A DNA stretch of 6,496 nucleotides. It comes from Propionibacterium sp. Its GTDB lineage: Bacteria; Actinomycetota; Actinomycetes; Propionibacteriales; Propionibacteriaceae. Numbering within the stretch: position 1 is the stretch's first letter; each line of letters opens with the position of its first letter. The stretch lies in NCBI GenBank assembly GCA_012719335.1, contig JAAYAO010000492.1, positions 1 to 6,496 of the forward strand. The letters run 5' to 3'. Of the stretch, positions 1 to 6,243 are shown piece by piece. The translations under genes and the position numbers were made by a program. Below the pieces are notes generated by a model that made no database searches, was not told where the DNA came from, and saw only the letters and a list, made by a program, of their open reading frames with translations.

Positions 1-173
1 CCCGAACCGGCCGGCAGCGGCTCGTCCAGCAGGGGCAGGTTCTGGTCGGCGACGCTGATCAGTTCGTACTCGGCGTCACTGCGGCCGCCGGCCCGGTCGA
101 ACACCCAGGTACCCACCTCGGGGCCGAGGGCGTTGGGGCGGGTGCTGCCGACGATGATGGCGATGCGAGTCAT
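1..173 (-). CDS. NAD(P)H-dependent FMN reductase-like flavoprotein (5' part only)
   Basis: The first 57 codons of a minus-strand gene are visible; the rest lies beyond the left edge. The protein opens with a hydrophobic beta strand followed by a phosphate-binding loop (TRIAIIVGSTRPNALG, residues 2-17). A helix with GTWVFDRA and an LPLLDEP motif near residue 47 follow. This is the N-terminal pattern of the NADPH-dependent FMN reductase family (flavodoxin-like fold), whose members bind FMN and reduce flavins, quinones or similar acceptors with NAD(P)H in the cytoplasm. The GSTRP loop contacts the FMN phosphate in that family. The start ATG (173-171) follows a GAGAGG Shine-Dalgarno site (183-178 on the minus strand) by 4 nt. 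The substrate cannot be told from this fragment. The gene is divergent from the ribosomal operon and probably unrelated to it. Confidence 0.82.
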   Translation of the reverse strand, partial: MTRIAIIVGSTRPNALGPEVGTWVFDRAGGRSDAEYELISVADQNLPLLDEPLPAGS

Positions 174-254
174 GTGACCTCTCAATAGTTTTGTGTTCAA
201 CTAACGGTCACTGTAGCCCGAAATGGGGGCCGGGGAAAAAGTTCCGGGCTCGAT

Positions 255-283
255 TTGGCAGCGCGGACGACTTCTGACAAGAT
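255..283 (+). promoter_or_regulatory. Candidate promoter of the S10 operon
   Basis: The -35 element TTGGCA (255-260) matches TTGACA at five of six positions. It lies 17 nt from the -10 element CAAGAT (278-283), which keeps the important A at position 2 and T at position 6. TG at 275-276 forms an extended -10 motif. Transcription would start near 290, giving a leader of about 250 nt. The bases just after the -10 element are GC-leaning (TGACGGG), the kind of discriminator often found at stringently controlled ribosomal promoters. This is a motif match only, with no mapped start. Confidence 0.55.
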
Positions 284-289
284 TGACGG

Positions 290-538
290 GTTGCTCCGAC
301 GGGGGTCGCCGGGGTGCGCCGCACTGAAGAAGGAATTTCAGTGGCTGGTGCGCCGAGCCGTGAGACCGCCGCCCAAGCCCGGGTTCGCCGCAGCGTCGGG
401 CACCACAACAGGGAAAGTTGCCGGTTCGTGGTGCGCTGAAAGCTCGCGACACGCCCGACCGCGTGGGTCGGAGGAATGCCCATTGGACCGGGCCGCTCCG
501 GTGAAACGGAGCGGGACGTACGAGACGAAGGACGAACA
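290..538 (+). promoter_or_regulatory. rpsJ (S10 operon) 5' leader with multiple hairpins
   Basis: Perfect or near-perfect stems can be read directly. They are CACTGAA/TTCAGTG (322-328/337-343, loop GAAGGAAT); GCACCAC/GTGGTGC (400-406/428-434, with a smaller inner AAC/GTT pairing at 407-409/417-419); CCGACC/GGTCGG (455-460/466-471); and CCGCTCCG/CGGAGCGG (493-500/507-514, loop GTGAAA). A 9-nt direct repeat GGTGCGCCG (313-321 and 347-355) brackets the first hairpin. S10 operons of several bacteria are controlled through leader RNA, in E. coli by L4. Whether this leader does the same is inference, and no known L4-binding motif is identified. Confidence 0.45.
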
Positions 539-847
539 GTGGCGGGACAGAAGATCCGCATCAGGCTGAAGGCCTACGACCACGAGGTCATCGACTCGTC
601 GGCGCGCAAGATCGTCGACACTGTGACCCGTACGGGCGCCCGCGTTGCCGGCCCGGTGCCGCTGCCCACGGAGAAGAACGTGTTCTGCGTGATCCGTTCG
701 CCCCACAAGTACAAGGACAGCCGCGAGCATTTCGAGATGCGCACCCACAAGCGCCTCATCGACATCATCGATCCGACCCCGAAGACGGTCGACTCGCTGA
801 TGCGTCTCGATCTGCCGGCCGGTGTCGATATCGAGATCAAGCTCTGA
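539..847 (+). CDS. rpsJ: 30S ribosomal protein S10
   Basis: The 102-residue product has the family's typical length and the actinobacterial opening (V/M)[15 protein letters not shown]. It carries the conserved central segment [14 protein letters not shown] (residues 33-46) and [13 protein letters not shown] (68-80). S10 sits in the head of the 30S subunit; the family also acts with NusB in transcription antitermination (established for the family). The GTG start is preceded by GAAGGA (527-532) at 6 nt. An in-frame ATG at 476 would add 21 residues that do not look like S10, and its GGAGG lies only 1 nt from the ATG, so it was not chosen. This is the first gene of the operon, 11 nt before rplC. 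Confidence 0.97.
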   Translation: MAGQKIRIRLKAYDHEVIDSSARKIVDTVTRTGARVAGPVPLPTEKNVFCVIRSPHKYKDSREHFEMRTHKRLIDIIDPTPKTVDSLMRLDLPAGVDIEIKL

Positions 848-850
848 GGA
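846..850 (+). promoter_or_regulatory. Ribosome binding site that decides the rplC start
   Basis: GAGGA overlaps the rpsJ stop codon. It lies 8 nt before ATG at 859 but only 2 nt before the in-frame GTG at 853, which favours ATG 859 as the real start of L3. Confidence 0.6.
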
Positions 851-858
851 ACGTGATC

Positions 859-1518
859 ATGAGCAACGAACGTAAGGTGAAGGGCCTTCTCGGTACCAAG
901 CTGGGCATGACCCAGGTCTGGGACGCCGAGAACCGCCTGGTGCCGGTAACCGTGATTCAGGCCGGCCCCTGTGTTGTCACCCAGGTGCGCACCCCCGAGA
1001 CCGACGGCTACGCCGCGGTGCAGTTGGGCTTCGGTGCGGTCAAGCCGAAGAACGTGACCAAGCCCGCGATGGGCCACTTCGACCGCGCCGGGGTCACCCC
1101 TCGCAAGCACCTGGTCGAACTGCGCACCAGCGATGCGGGCGAGTACGAGGCCGGCCAGGAACTGACCGCCGAGGTCTTCGACGCCGACGACGTCATCGAC
1201 GTGACCGGCGTGTCGCGCGGCAAGGGCACCGCCGGTGTGATGAAGCGCCACGGCTTCGCCGGTCTGCGCGCCTCGCACGGTGTGCACCGCAAGCACCGCG
1301 CCCCGGGCTCGATCGGTGGCTGCGCCACCCCCGGCCGCGTGTTCAAGGGCCTGCGGATGGCCGGCCGGATGGGCGCCGACAAGGTGACCGTGCAGAACCT
1401 GACCGTGCACTCGGTGGACGCCGAGCGTGGCCTGATCCTGGTCGCCGGCGCCGTGCCCGGTGCCAACGGTGGTCTGGTCGTGCTGCGCAGCGCCGCCAAG
1501 AAGGGAGACGTGGCATGA
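859..1518 (+). CDS. rplC: 50S ribosomal protein L3
   Basis: The 219-residue protein begins with the L3 signature [14 protein letters not shown] (residues 9-22). It contains the long internal extension [14 protein letters not shown] (120-133) and [22 protein letters not shown] (143-164), which reaches toward the peptidyl-transferase centre of the 50S subunit. L3 is an early assembly protein that binds 23S rRNA. The residue matching the methylated Gln150 of E. coli L3 (PrmB target) is glycine here (G154), as I recall for other actinobacteria. ATG 859 is preferred over the in-frame GTG 853 because of Shine-Dalgarno spacing; the upstream start would add only two residues. The stop overlaps the rplD start (ATGA), suggesting translational coupling. 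Confidence 0.96.
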   Translation: MSNERKVKGLLGTKLGMTQVWDAENRLVPVTVIQAGPCVVTQVRTPETDGYAAVQLGFGAVKPKNVTKPAMGHFDRAGVTPRKHLVELRTSDAGEYEAGQELTAEVFDADDVIDVTGVSRGKGTAGVMKRHGFAGLRASHGVHRKHRAPGSIGGCATPGRVFKGLRMAGRMGADKVTVQNLTVHSVDAERGLILVAGAVPGANGGLVVLRSAAKKGDVA

Positions 1519-2315
1519 GCGAGAACCGCACTGTCGACGTCCTGGACGCCAAGGGCAAGAAGGCCGGCACCGCCGAGCTGCCCGCCGACGTGTTCGGTGT
1601 CCAGGTGAACATTCCGCTGATCCACCAGGTTGTGGTGGCCCAGCTCGCCGCCGCTCGCGCCGGCACCCACAAGGTGAAGACCCGAGGTGAGGTGCGTGGC
1701 GGTGGCGCCAAGCCCTGGCGCCAGAAGGGCACCGGCCGGGCCCGGCACGGCTCGCGTCGTTCCCCGATCTGGATCGGTGGCGGCGTGGCCCACGGCCCGA
1801 CCCCGCGCAAGTACAACCAGCGCACCCCCAAGAAGATGGTGGCCGCCGCCCTGCGTGGCGCCCTGTCCGACCGGGCGGGCGACGGTCGCGTGTTCGTGAT
1901 TTCCGAGTTGGTCTCCGGCGACACCCCGTCCACCAAGGCCGCGCTGGCCGCGCTGAGTGCGGTCACCGAGTCGACCAAGCTGCTGGTGGTGCTGAGCCGG
2001 GACGAGGACATCGCCTGGCTGAGCCTGCGCAACGTGTCCAGCGTGCACGCCATCTCGGCCGACCAGTTGAACGCCTACGACGTGCTCTGCGCCGACGACA
2101 TCGTCTTCACCCGGGCCGCGCTGGACGCCTTCGTGGCCGGCCCGGCCAAGGGCAAGAGCGCCAAGGCCGTTGCCACCGAGTCCGAGGCCGCCCGGGACGA
2201 GGAATCGCCCGAGTCGCCGGAATCCCCGGAGTCGCCCGAGTCCGCCGACTCGCCCGACTCCCCGGAATCCGCCGCCTCGGCCGACGACGCCACCGATGAG
2301 GAGGACGCCAAGTGA
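1515..2315 (+). CDS. rplD: 50S ribosomal protein L4 with acidic Ser/Pro-rich C-terminal tail
   Basis: The 266-residue protein is longer than the usual L4 of about 200-225. Residues 1 to about 212 are a normal L4. They include the tunnel loop [19 protein letters not shown] (62-80) and [15 protein letters not shown] (93-107), which lines the nascent peptide exit tunnel and is where macrolide-resistance changes arise in other bacteria. From about 221 the protein becomes a low-complexity acidic tail built from Glu/Asp-Ser-Pro/Ala triplets and ending in DEEDAK. In E. coli L4 also represses its own operon by acting on the S10 leader; whether that holds here is unknown. ATG 1515 follows AAGGGAG (1501-1507) at 7 nt and overlaps the rplC stop. 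The stop overlaps the rplW GTG (GTGA). Confidence 0.96.
   Translation: MSENRTVDVLDAKGKKAGTAELPADVFGVQVNIPLIHQVVVAQLAAARAGTHKVKTRGEVRGGGAKPWRQKGTGRARHGSRRSPIWIGGGVAHGPTPRKYNQRTPKKMVAAALRGALSDRAGDGRVFVISELVSGDTPSTKAALAALSAVTESTKLLVVLSRDEDIAWLSLRNVSSVHAISADQLNAYDVLCADDIVFTRAALDAFVAGPAKGKSAKAVATESEAARDEESPESPESPESPESADSPDSPESAASADDATDEEDAK
2202..2273 (+). repeat. Nine-base in-frame tandem repeat in the rplD tail
   Basis: Eight consecutive 9-nt units encode [24 protein letters not shown] (L4 residues 230-253). Each unit follows the pattern GAN-TCN-NCN. The units differ at synonymous third positions (GAA/GAG, TCG/TCC, CCC/CCG), so the peptide pattern is better conserved than the DNA. Confidence 0.85.
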
Positions 2316-2620
2316 GCGCCACCAAGATCCGCGACCACCGCGACATCCTGCTCGCGCCGGTCGTGAGCGAGAAGAGCTACGGGCTGCTGGACGAAGGCAA
2401 GTACACCTTCCTGGTGGCTCCCGACGCGAACAAGACCGAGATCAAGATCGCGGTCGAGCAGGTGTTCGACGTCAAGGTGACCTCGGTGAACACCGCGAAC
2501 CGTCCGGGCAAGCGTCGCCGGACCCGGTTCGGCACCGGCCGTCGCCCCGACACCAAGCGGGCCATCGTGACCGTTGCCGACGGCCAAAGCATCGACATCT
2601 TCTCCGGCCCGGTCGCCTGA
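2312..2620 (+). CDS. rplW: 50S ribosomal protein L23
   Basis: The 102-residue product matches the L23 family throughout: [11 protein letters not shown] (residues 12-22), the [20 protein letters not shown] segment (31-50), [11 protein letters not shown] (51-61), and the basic loop [20 protein letters not shown] (65-84). L23 binds domain III of 23S rRNA at the tunnel exit and is the docking point for trigger factor and SRP. The GTG start overlaps the rplD stop (GTGA). It follows GAGGAGGA (2298-2305) at 6 nt, and that site lies inside the codons for the acidic end of L4. The next gene is 28 nt downstream. Confidence 0.96.
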   Translation: MSATKIRDHRDILLAPVVSEKSYGLLDEGKYTFLVAPDANKTEIKIAVEQVFDVKVTSVNTANRPGKRRRTRFGTGRRPDTKRAIVTVADGQSIDIFSGPVA

Positions 2621-2648
2621 GACCGACCGAGAATAGGACGACACACTC

Positions 2649-3485
<837 letters not shown>

Positions 3486-3502
3486 TCGGAACCTGAGGAA
3501 CC

Positions 3503-3784
3503 ATGCCACGCAGCCTGAAGAAGGGTCCCTTCGTCGATGACCACCTGGCCAAGAAGGTCGAGGTGCAGAACGAGAAGGGCACGAAGAACGTGATCAAGAC
3601 CTGGTCGCGGCGCTCGATGATCCTGCCCGACATGATCGGTCACACCATCGCGGTGCACGACGGACGCAAGCACGTGCCGGTGTTCATCACCGACTCGATG
3701 GTCGGTCACAAGTTGGGCGAGTTCGCTCCGACCAAGACGTTCAGGGGCCATGTCAAAGACGACAAGAAGTCGCGTCGTCGCTGA
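3503..3784 (+). CDS. rpsS: 30S ribosomal protein S19
   Basis: The 93-residue product has the standard S19 opening [15 protein letters not shown]. It also has the conserved block [31 protein letters not shown] (residues 32-62), then [18 protein letters not shown] (66-83) and a basic tail. S19 sits in the 30S head next to S13 and contacts the intersubunit bridges and A-site tRNA. The Shine-Dalgarno site GAGGA (3495-3499) is close to the ATG, at about 3-4 nt. It lies 17 nt after rplB and 18 nt before rplV. Confidence 0.97.
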   Translation: MPRSLKKGPFVDDHLAKKVEVQNEKGTKNVIKTWSRRSMILPDMIGHTIAVHDGRKHVPVFITDSMVGHKLGEFAPTKTFRGHVKDDKKSRRR

Positions 3785-3802
3785 GGCCGGGAGGAAACAT
3801 AA

Positions 3803-4201
3803 ATGAGCACCACTGAGAAGCAGCGGCCCAGCCGCCGGCTCACCCTGCTCGGTGACCGTCCGGGCCACTACGCGATCGCTCGCCACGTGCGGATCTCGCC
3901 GACCAAGGTGCGCCGGGTCATCGACAACATCCGCGGGATGGACGTGACCGAGGCGTTGGAGATCCTGCGATTCGCCCCGCAGGCCGCCGCCGAGCCGGTC
4001 GCCAAGGTGATCGCCTCGGCTGCCGCCAACGCGGAGAACACCGAAGGTCTGCGTCGCGACACCCTCTACGTCTCCCAGGCGTTCGTGGACGAGGGCGTCA
4101 CCATGCGCCGGATCCGCCCCCGGGCCAAGGGGTCGGCGAGCCGGATCATGAAGCGCGCCAGCCACATCACCGTTGTCGTCGAACCCCGTCAGGAGGCCTG
4201 A
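3803..4201 (+). CDS. rplV: 50S ribosomal protein L22
   Basis: The 132-residue product shows the L22 core: [20 protein letters not shown] (residues 26-45), [19 protein letters not shown] (61-79), and the beta-hairpin segment [32 protein letters not shown] (95-126) that lines the exit tunnel and is a macrolide-resistance site in other species. About 20 residues precede the core compared with E. coli L22, with a basic [14 protein letters not shown] stretch. The start is supported by GGGAGGA (3789-3795) at 7 nt. The stop is 2 nt before the rpsC ATG, so the two genes are probably coupled. Confidence 0.96.
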   Translation: MSTTEKQRPSRRLTLLGDRPGHYAIARHVRISPTKVRRVIDNIRGMDVTEALEILRFAPQAAAEPVAKVIASAAANAENTEGLRRDTLYVSQAFVDEGVTMRRIRPRAKGSASRIMKRASHITVVVEPRQEA

Positions 4202-4203
4202 AC

Positions 4204-5007
4204 ATGGGGCAGAAGATCAACCCCCACGGTTTCCGACTGGGGATCACCACCGACCACACCACCCGTTGGTACGCCGACAAGCAGTACGCCGAGTTCGTCG
4301 GTGAGGACGTGAAGATTCGCGAGTACCTCACCAAGAACCTGGAACGCGCCGGCATCTCCTCGGTGGAGATCGAGCGTCGCTCCGAGCGCGTCACGATCTT
4401 CCTGTACGCCGCGCGTCCGGGCATCGTGATCGGCCGCAGCGGTGCCGAGGCCGAGCGCATCCGCGGCGAGCTGGAGAAGCTCACCGGCAAGCAGGTGCAG
4501 CTCAACATCCTCGAGGTGAAGAACCCCGAAACCGACGCCCAGTTGGTCGCCCAGGGCATCGCCGAGCAGCTGAGCGCCCGCGTGGCGTTCCGCCGGGCGA
4601 TGCGCAAGGCCCAGCAGACCGCAATGCGCTCGGGTGCCCAGGGCATCCGGATCCAGTGCTCGGGTCGTCTGGGCGGTGCCGAGATGAGCCGTTCCGAGTT
4701 CTACCGCGAGGGTCGCGTTCCGCTGCACACGCTGCGTGCGGACATCGACTACGGCCTCTACGAGGCCAAGACCACCTTCGGCCGCATCGGCGTCAAGGTG
4801 TGGATCTACAAGGGCGACATCGTCGGTGGCAAGCGTGAGCTCGCCGCCAACGTGGCCGCACCGGCAGGGGATCGCCCCCGTCGCGAGCGTCCGAGCCGTC
4901 CGCGTCGCAGTGGTGCCACCGGCACCACCGCGACCAGCACCGAGGCCGGTCGCGCCGCGACCAGCACTGCCGATGCACCCGCTACGACGCAGCAGAAGGA
5001 GGGCTGA
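4204..5007 (+). CDS. rpsC: 30S ribosomal protein S3 with low-complexity C-terminal tail
   Basis: The 267-residue product begins [15 protein letters not shown], the S3 signature. It carries a type II KH domain whose GRSG loop (residues 77-80) lies in [16 protein letters not shown]. The C-terminal S3 domain follows: [21 protein letters not shown] (130-150), [10 protein letters not shown] (154-163), [15 protein letters not shown] (190-204). S3 is in the 30S head at the mRNA entry channel, where its basic residues contribute to mRNA helicase activity. From about residue 224 the protein becomes an Arg-rich segment and then a Thr/Ala-rich tail containing a short internal repeat. Actinobacterial S3 proteins often have tails of this kind. 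AGGAGG (4191-4196) is 7 nt from the ATG, inside the end of rplV. Confidence 0.97.
   Translation: MGQKINPHGFRLGITTDHTTRWYADKQYAEFVGEDVKIREYLTKNLERAGISSVEIERRSERVTIFLYAARPGIVIGRSGAEAERIRGELEKLTGKQVQLNILEVKNPETDAQLVAQGIAEQLSARVAFRRAMRKAQQTAMRSGAQGIRIQCSGRLGGAEMSRSEFYREGRVPLHTLRADIDYGLYEAKTTFGRIGVKVWIYKGDIVGGKRELAANVAAPAGDRPRRERPSRPRRSGATGTTATSTEAGRAATSTADAPATTQQKEG
4928..4967 (+). repeat. 13-nt direct repeat, period 27, in the rpsC tail
   Basis: CCGCGACCAGCAC occurs at 4928-4940 and again at 4955-4967, an in-frame spacing of nine codons. The two copies encode the matching peptides ATSTEAGRA and ATSTADAPA (residues about 243-260). This suggests a local duplication in the tail followed by divergence. 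Confidence 0.8.
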
Positions 5008-5010
5008 CGC

Positions 5011-5426
<416 letters not shown>

Positions 5427-5427
<1 letters not shown>

Positions 5428-5663
5428 TGGCTACTGGAACCCCAGCCGCAGAGCTCCGCGAGCTCACCGAAGAAGAGTTGGTCAACCGGCTCCGTGAGTC
5501 GAAGGAAGAGCTGTTCAACCTTCGTTTCCAGATGGCCACCGGCCAGATGGACAACAACCGCCGACTTCGGACTGTTCGTCACGAGATCGCGCGCATCTAC
5601 ACCGTCCTGCGCGAGCGTGAGCTCGGGCTGGCCGTCGGGCCGGACGCAGGTGACGCGGCATGA
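5427..5663 (+). CDS. rpmC: 50S ribosomal protein L29
   Basis: The 78-residue helical protein matches L29: [27 protein letters not shown] (residues 9-35), then [25 protein letters not shown] (41-65), a two-helix coiled hairpin. L29 sits beside L23 at the tunnel exit. An in-frame ATG at 5388 lies inside rplP and would add 13 residues that do not look like L29. The ATG at 5427 is preferred because GGAGGAG (5412-5418) is 8 nt upstream and the protein then has normal length. The C terminus (GPDAGDAA) is a short non-conserved tail. The stop overlaps the first rpsQ ATG (ATGA). Confidence 0.95.
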
Positions 5664-5941
5664 GTGAGGAAAAAGCAGTGAGCACTGAAGAGCGCAACAG
5701 CCGGAAGGTTCGTACCGGGTACGTCGTCTCCGACAAGATGGAGAAGACGATCGTGGTCGAGCTCGAAGACCGCGTCAAGCACAAGCTGTACGGCAAGATC
5801 ATTCGCCGTACGACCAAGGTGAAGGCGCACGACGAGAACGGTGCCGCCGGCGTCGGCGACCGCGTTCAGCTGATGGAGACCCGTCCGCTGTCTGCGACCA
5901 AGCACTGGCGTCTGGTCGAGGTCCTCGAAAAGGCCAAGTAA
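5660..5941 (+). CDS. rpsQ: 30S ribosomal protein S17
   Basis: The 93-residue product shows the S17 core: [45 protein letters not shown] (residues 15-59), then [29 protein letters not shown] (65-93). S17 is a primary 16S rRNA binder with an OB fold in the body of the 30S subunit. Two starts are possible. ATG 5660 overlaps the rpmC stop and has AGGTGA (5648-5653) 6 nt upstream. GTG 5678 has GAGGA (5666-5670) 7 nt upstream and would give 87 residues. I list the longer form because of the ATGA overlap; the shorter one is credible. This is the last gene of the S10 operon and the only one in it to use TAA; the ten before it use TGA. Confidence 0.95.
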   Translation: MSEEKAVSTEERNSRKVRTGYVVSDKMEKTIVVELEDRVKHKLYGKIIRRTTKVKAHDENGAAGVGDRVQLMETRPLSATKHWRLVEVLEKAK

Positions 5942-5955
5942 GAAAAGGCCAAGTA
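5927..5955 (+). repeat. 15-bp tandem duplication spanning the rpsQ stop codon
   Basis: GAAAAGGCCAAGTA occurs at 5927-5940 and again at 5942-5955, with one base between, giving a period of 15. The first copy encodes the conserved end EKAK plus the first two bases of TAA. The second copy lies after the stop and reads AAG-TAC where the first reads AAG-TAA. Confidence 0.9.
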
Positions 5956-5981
5956 CGGACTTCGTGCAGTTATGCATCACG

Positions 5982-6020
5982 CTGCGGCCCGTTCCCTCGT
6001 CGAGGGAGCGGGCCGCAGTT
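5982..6020 (+). terminator. Probable intrinsic terminator of the S10 operon
   Basis: A 17-bp stem is formed by 5982-5998 and 6002-6018, with one G-U pair and a 3-nt loop; the inner pairs may open to a larger loop. It is very GC-rich and begins 40 nt after the rpsQ stop. It is followed by TTGTGTGT, a weak T tract as is common in high-GC actinobacteria. A separate promoter for rplN follows, which agrees with termination here. Some read-through into the spc operon cannot be excluded. Confidence 0.8.
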
Positions 6021-6058
6021 GTGTGTCGGGGTCGGTCCGGTCGTTCCACTCCCTCGAT

Positions 6059-6088
6059 TTGTGGTTGACCTGCGCTTTCCCCTACACT
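6059..6088 (+). promoter_or_regulatory. Candidate spc operon (rplN) promoter
   Basis: The -10 element TACACT (6083-6088) fits the actinobacterial TAnnnT pattern. The best-spaced -35 element is TTGTGG (6059-6064) at 18 nt. A better-looking TTGACC (6065-6070) is only 12 nt from the -10, too close for the usual housekeeping sigma geometry. Transcription would start near 6095, giving a leader of about 150 nt. This is a motif call only. Confidence 0.5.
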
Positions 6089-6094
6089 GGTGCG

Positions 6095-6243
6095 GTTGCT
6101 TGTGGGTTAGTCCCACAGTCCGGTCGCGAACCCACTGTGTAATCAGAGATTGTGCAGGCAGGCGCGCACCAGGGCAGTGACACGACCACGCTCGTCGGGT
6201 CGGTAATCCGGCGTGCACCTTTATCCAGGTCAAGGAGAAGTAA
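6095..6243 (+). promoter_or_regulatory. rplN (spc operon) 5' leader with alternative pairings
   Basis: Three short segments near the presumed transcript start can pair in three mutually exclusive ways. TGTGGG (6101-6106) can pair with CCCACA (6112-6117), or GTGGGTT (6102-6108) can pair with AACCCAC (6129-6135), or CACAGT (6114-6119) can pair with ACTGTG (6134-6139). Further down, CACGC/GCGTG (6187-6191/6211-6215) can form a weaker stem. ACCT/AGGT (6217-6220/6227-6230) lies just before the Shine-Dalgarno AAGGAG (6232-6237). No coding frame is evident in this stretch. Confidence 0.4.

Larger units (their letters stand above)
174..538. other. Divergent intergenic region: S10 operon promoter and structured leader
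   Basis: This 365-nt gap separates the divergent flavoprotein gene from rpsJ. From left to right it holds: a small dyad TAGTT/AACTA (186-190/199-203) close to the flavoprotein start; an imperfect 9-bp inverted repeat (215-223/242-250, one mismatch); the likely S10 promoter (255-283); and a leader with four recognisable hairpins and a possible short reading frame (341-439). No tRNA or other known RNA gene is recognised here. The usual str-operon neighbour tuf is not present within the window. Confidence 0.7.

Noticed and set aside
283..288. TTGACG as a -35 element for rpsJ
   Set aside because: No -10-like TAnnnT sequence lies 16-19 nt downstream; that stretch is GC-rich. The TTGGCA/TGaCAAGAT pair fits better.
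476..538. In-frame ATG at 476 as a longer rpsJ start
   Set aside because: A GGAGG motif precedes it but only 1 nt away. The added residues do not resemble S10, and they would be encoded by a stretch containing the strong 493-514 hairpin. GTG 539 has proper spacing and the conserved N terminus.
255..569. Plus-strand open frame of 104 codons across the rpsJ leader
   Set aside because: It would start at GTG/ATG-poor leader sequence overlapping the -35 element, runs out of frame into rpsJ, and has no Shine-Dalgarno or recognisable motif.
1008..2048. Long minus-strand open frame (346 codons) opposite rplC/rplD
   Set aside because: It lies over two certain genes on the other strand, has low-complexity His/Gly/Ala-rich composition typical of GC-rich shadows, and has no recognisable domain.
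2202..2273. CRISPR or mobile-element origin for the repeated stretch in rplD
   Set aside because: The 9-nt units are in frame, encode E/D-S-P/A triplets and have no spacers or flanking inverted repeats; it is a coding low-complexity tail.
5970..6233. Minus-strand 87-codon frame over the S10/spc intergenic region
   Set aside because: It covers the terminator, promoter and leader, and its product has no family resemblance.
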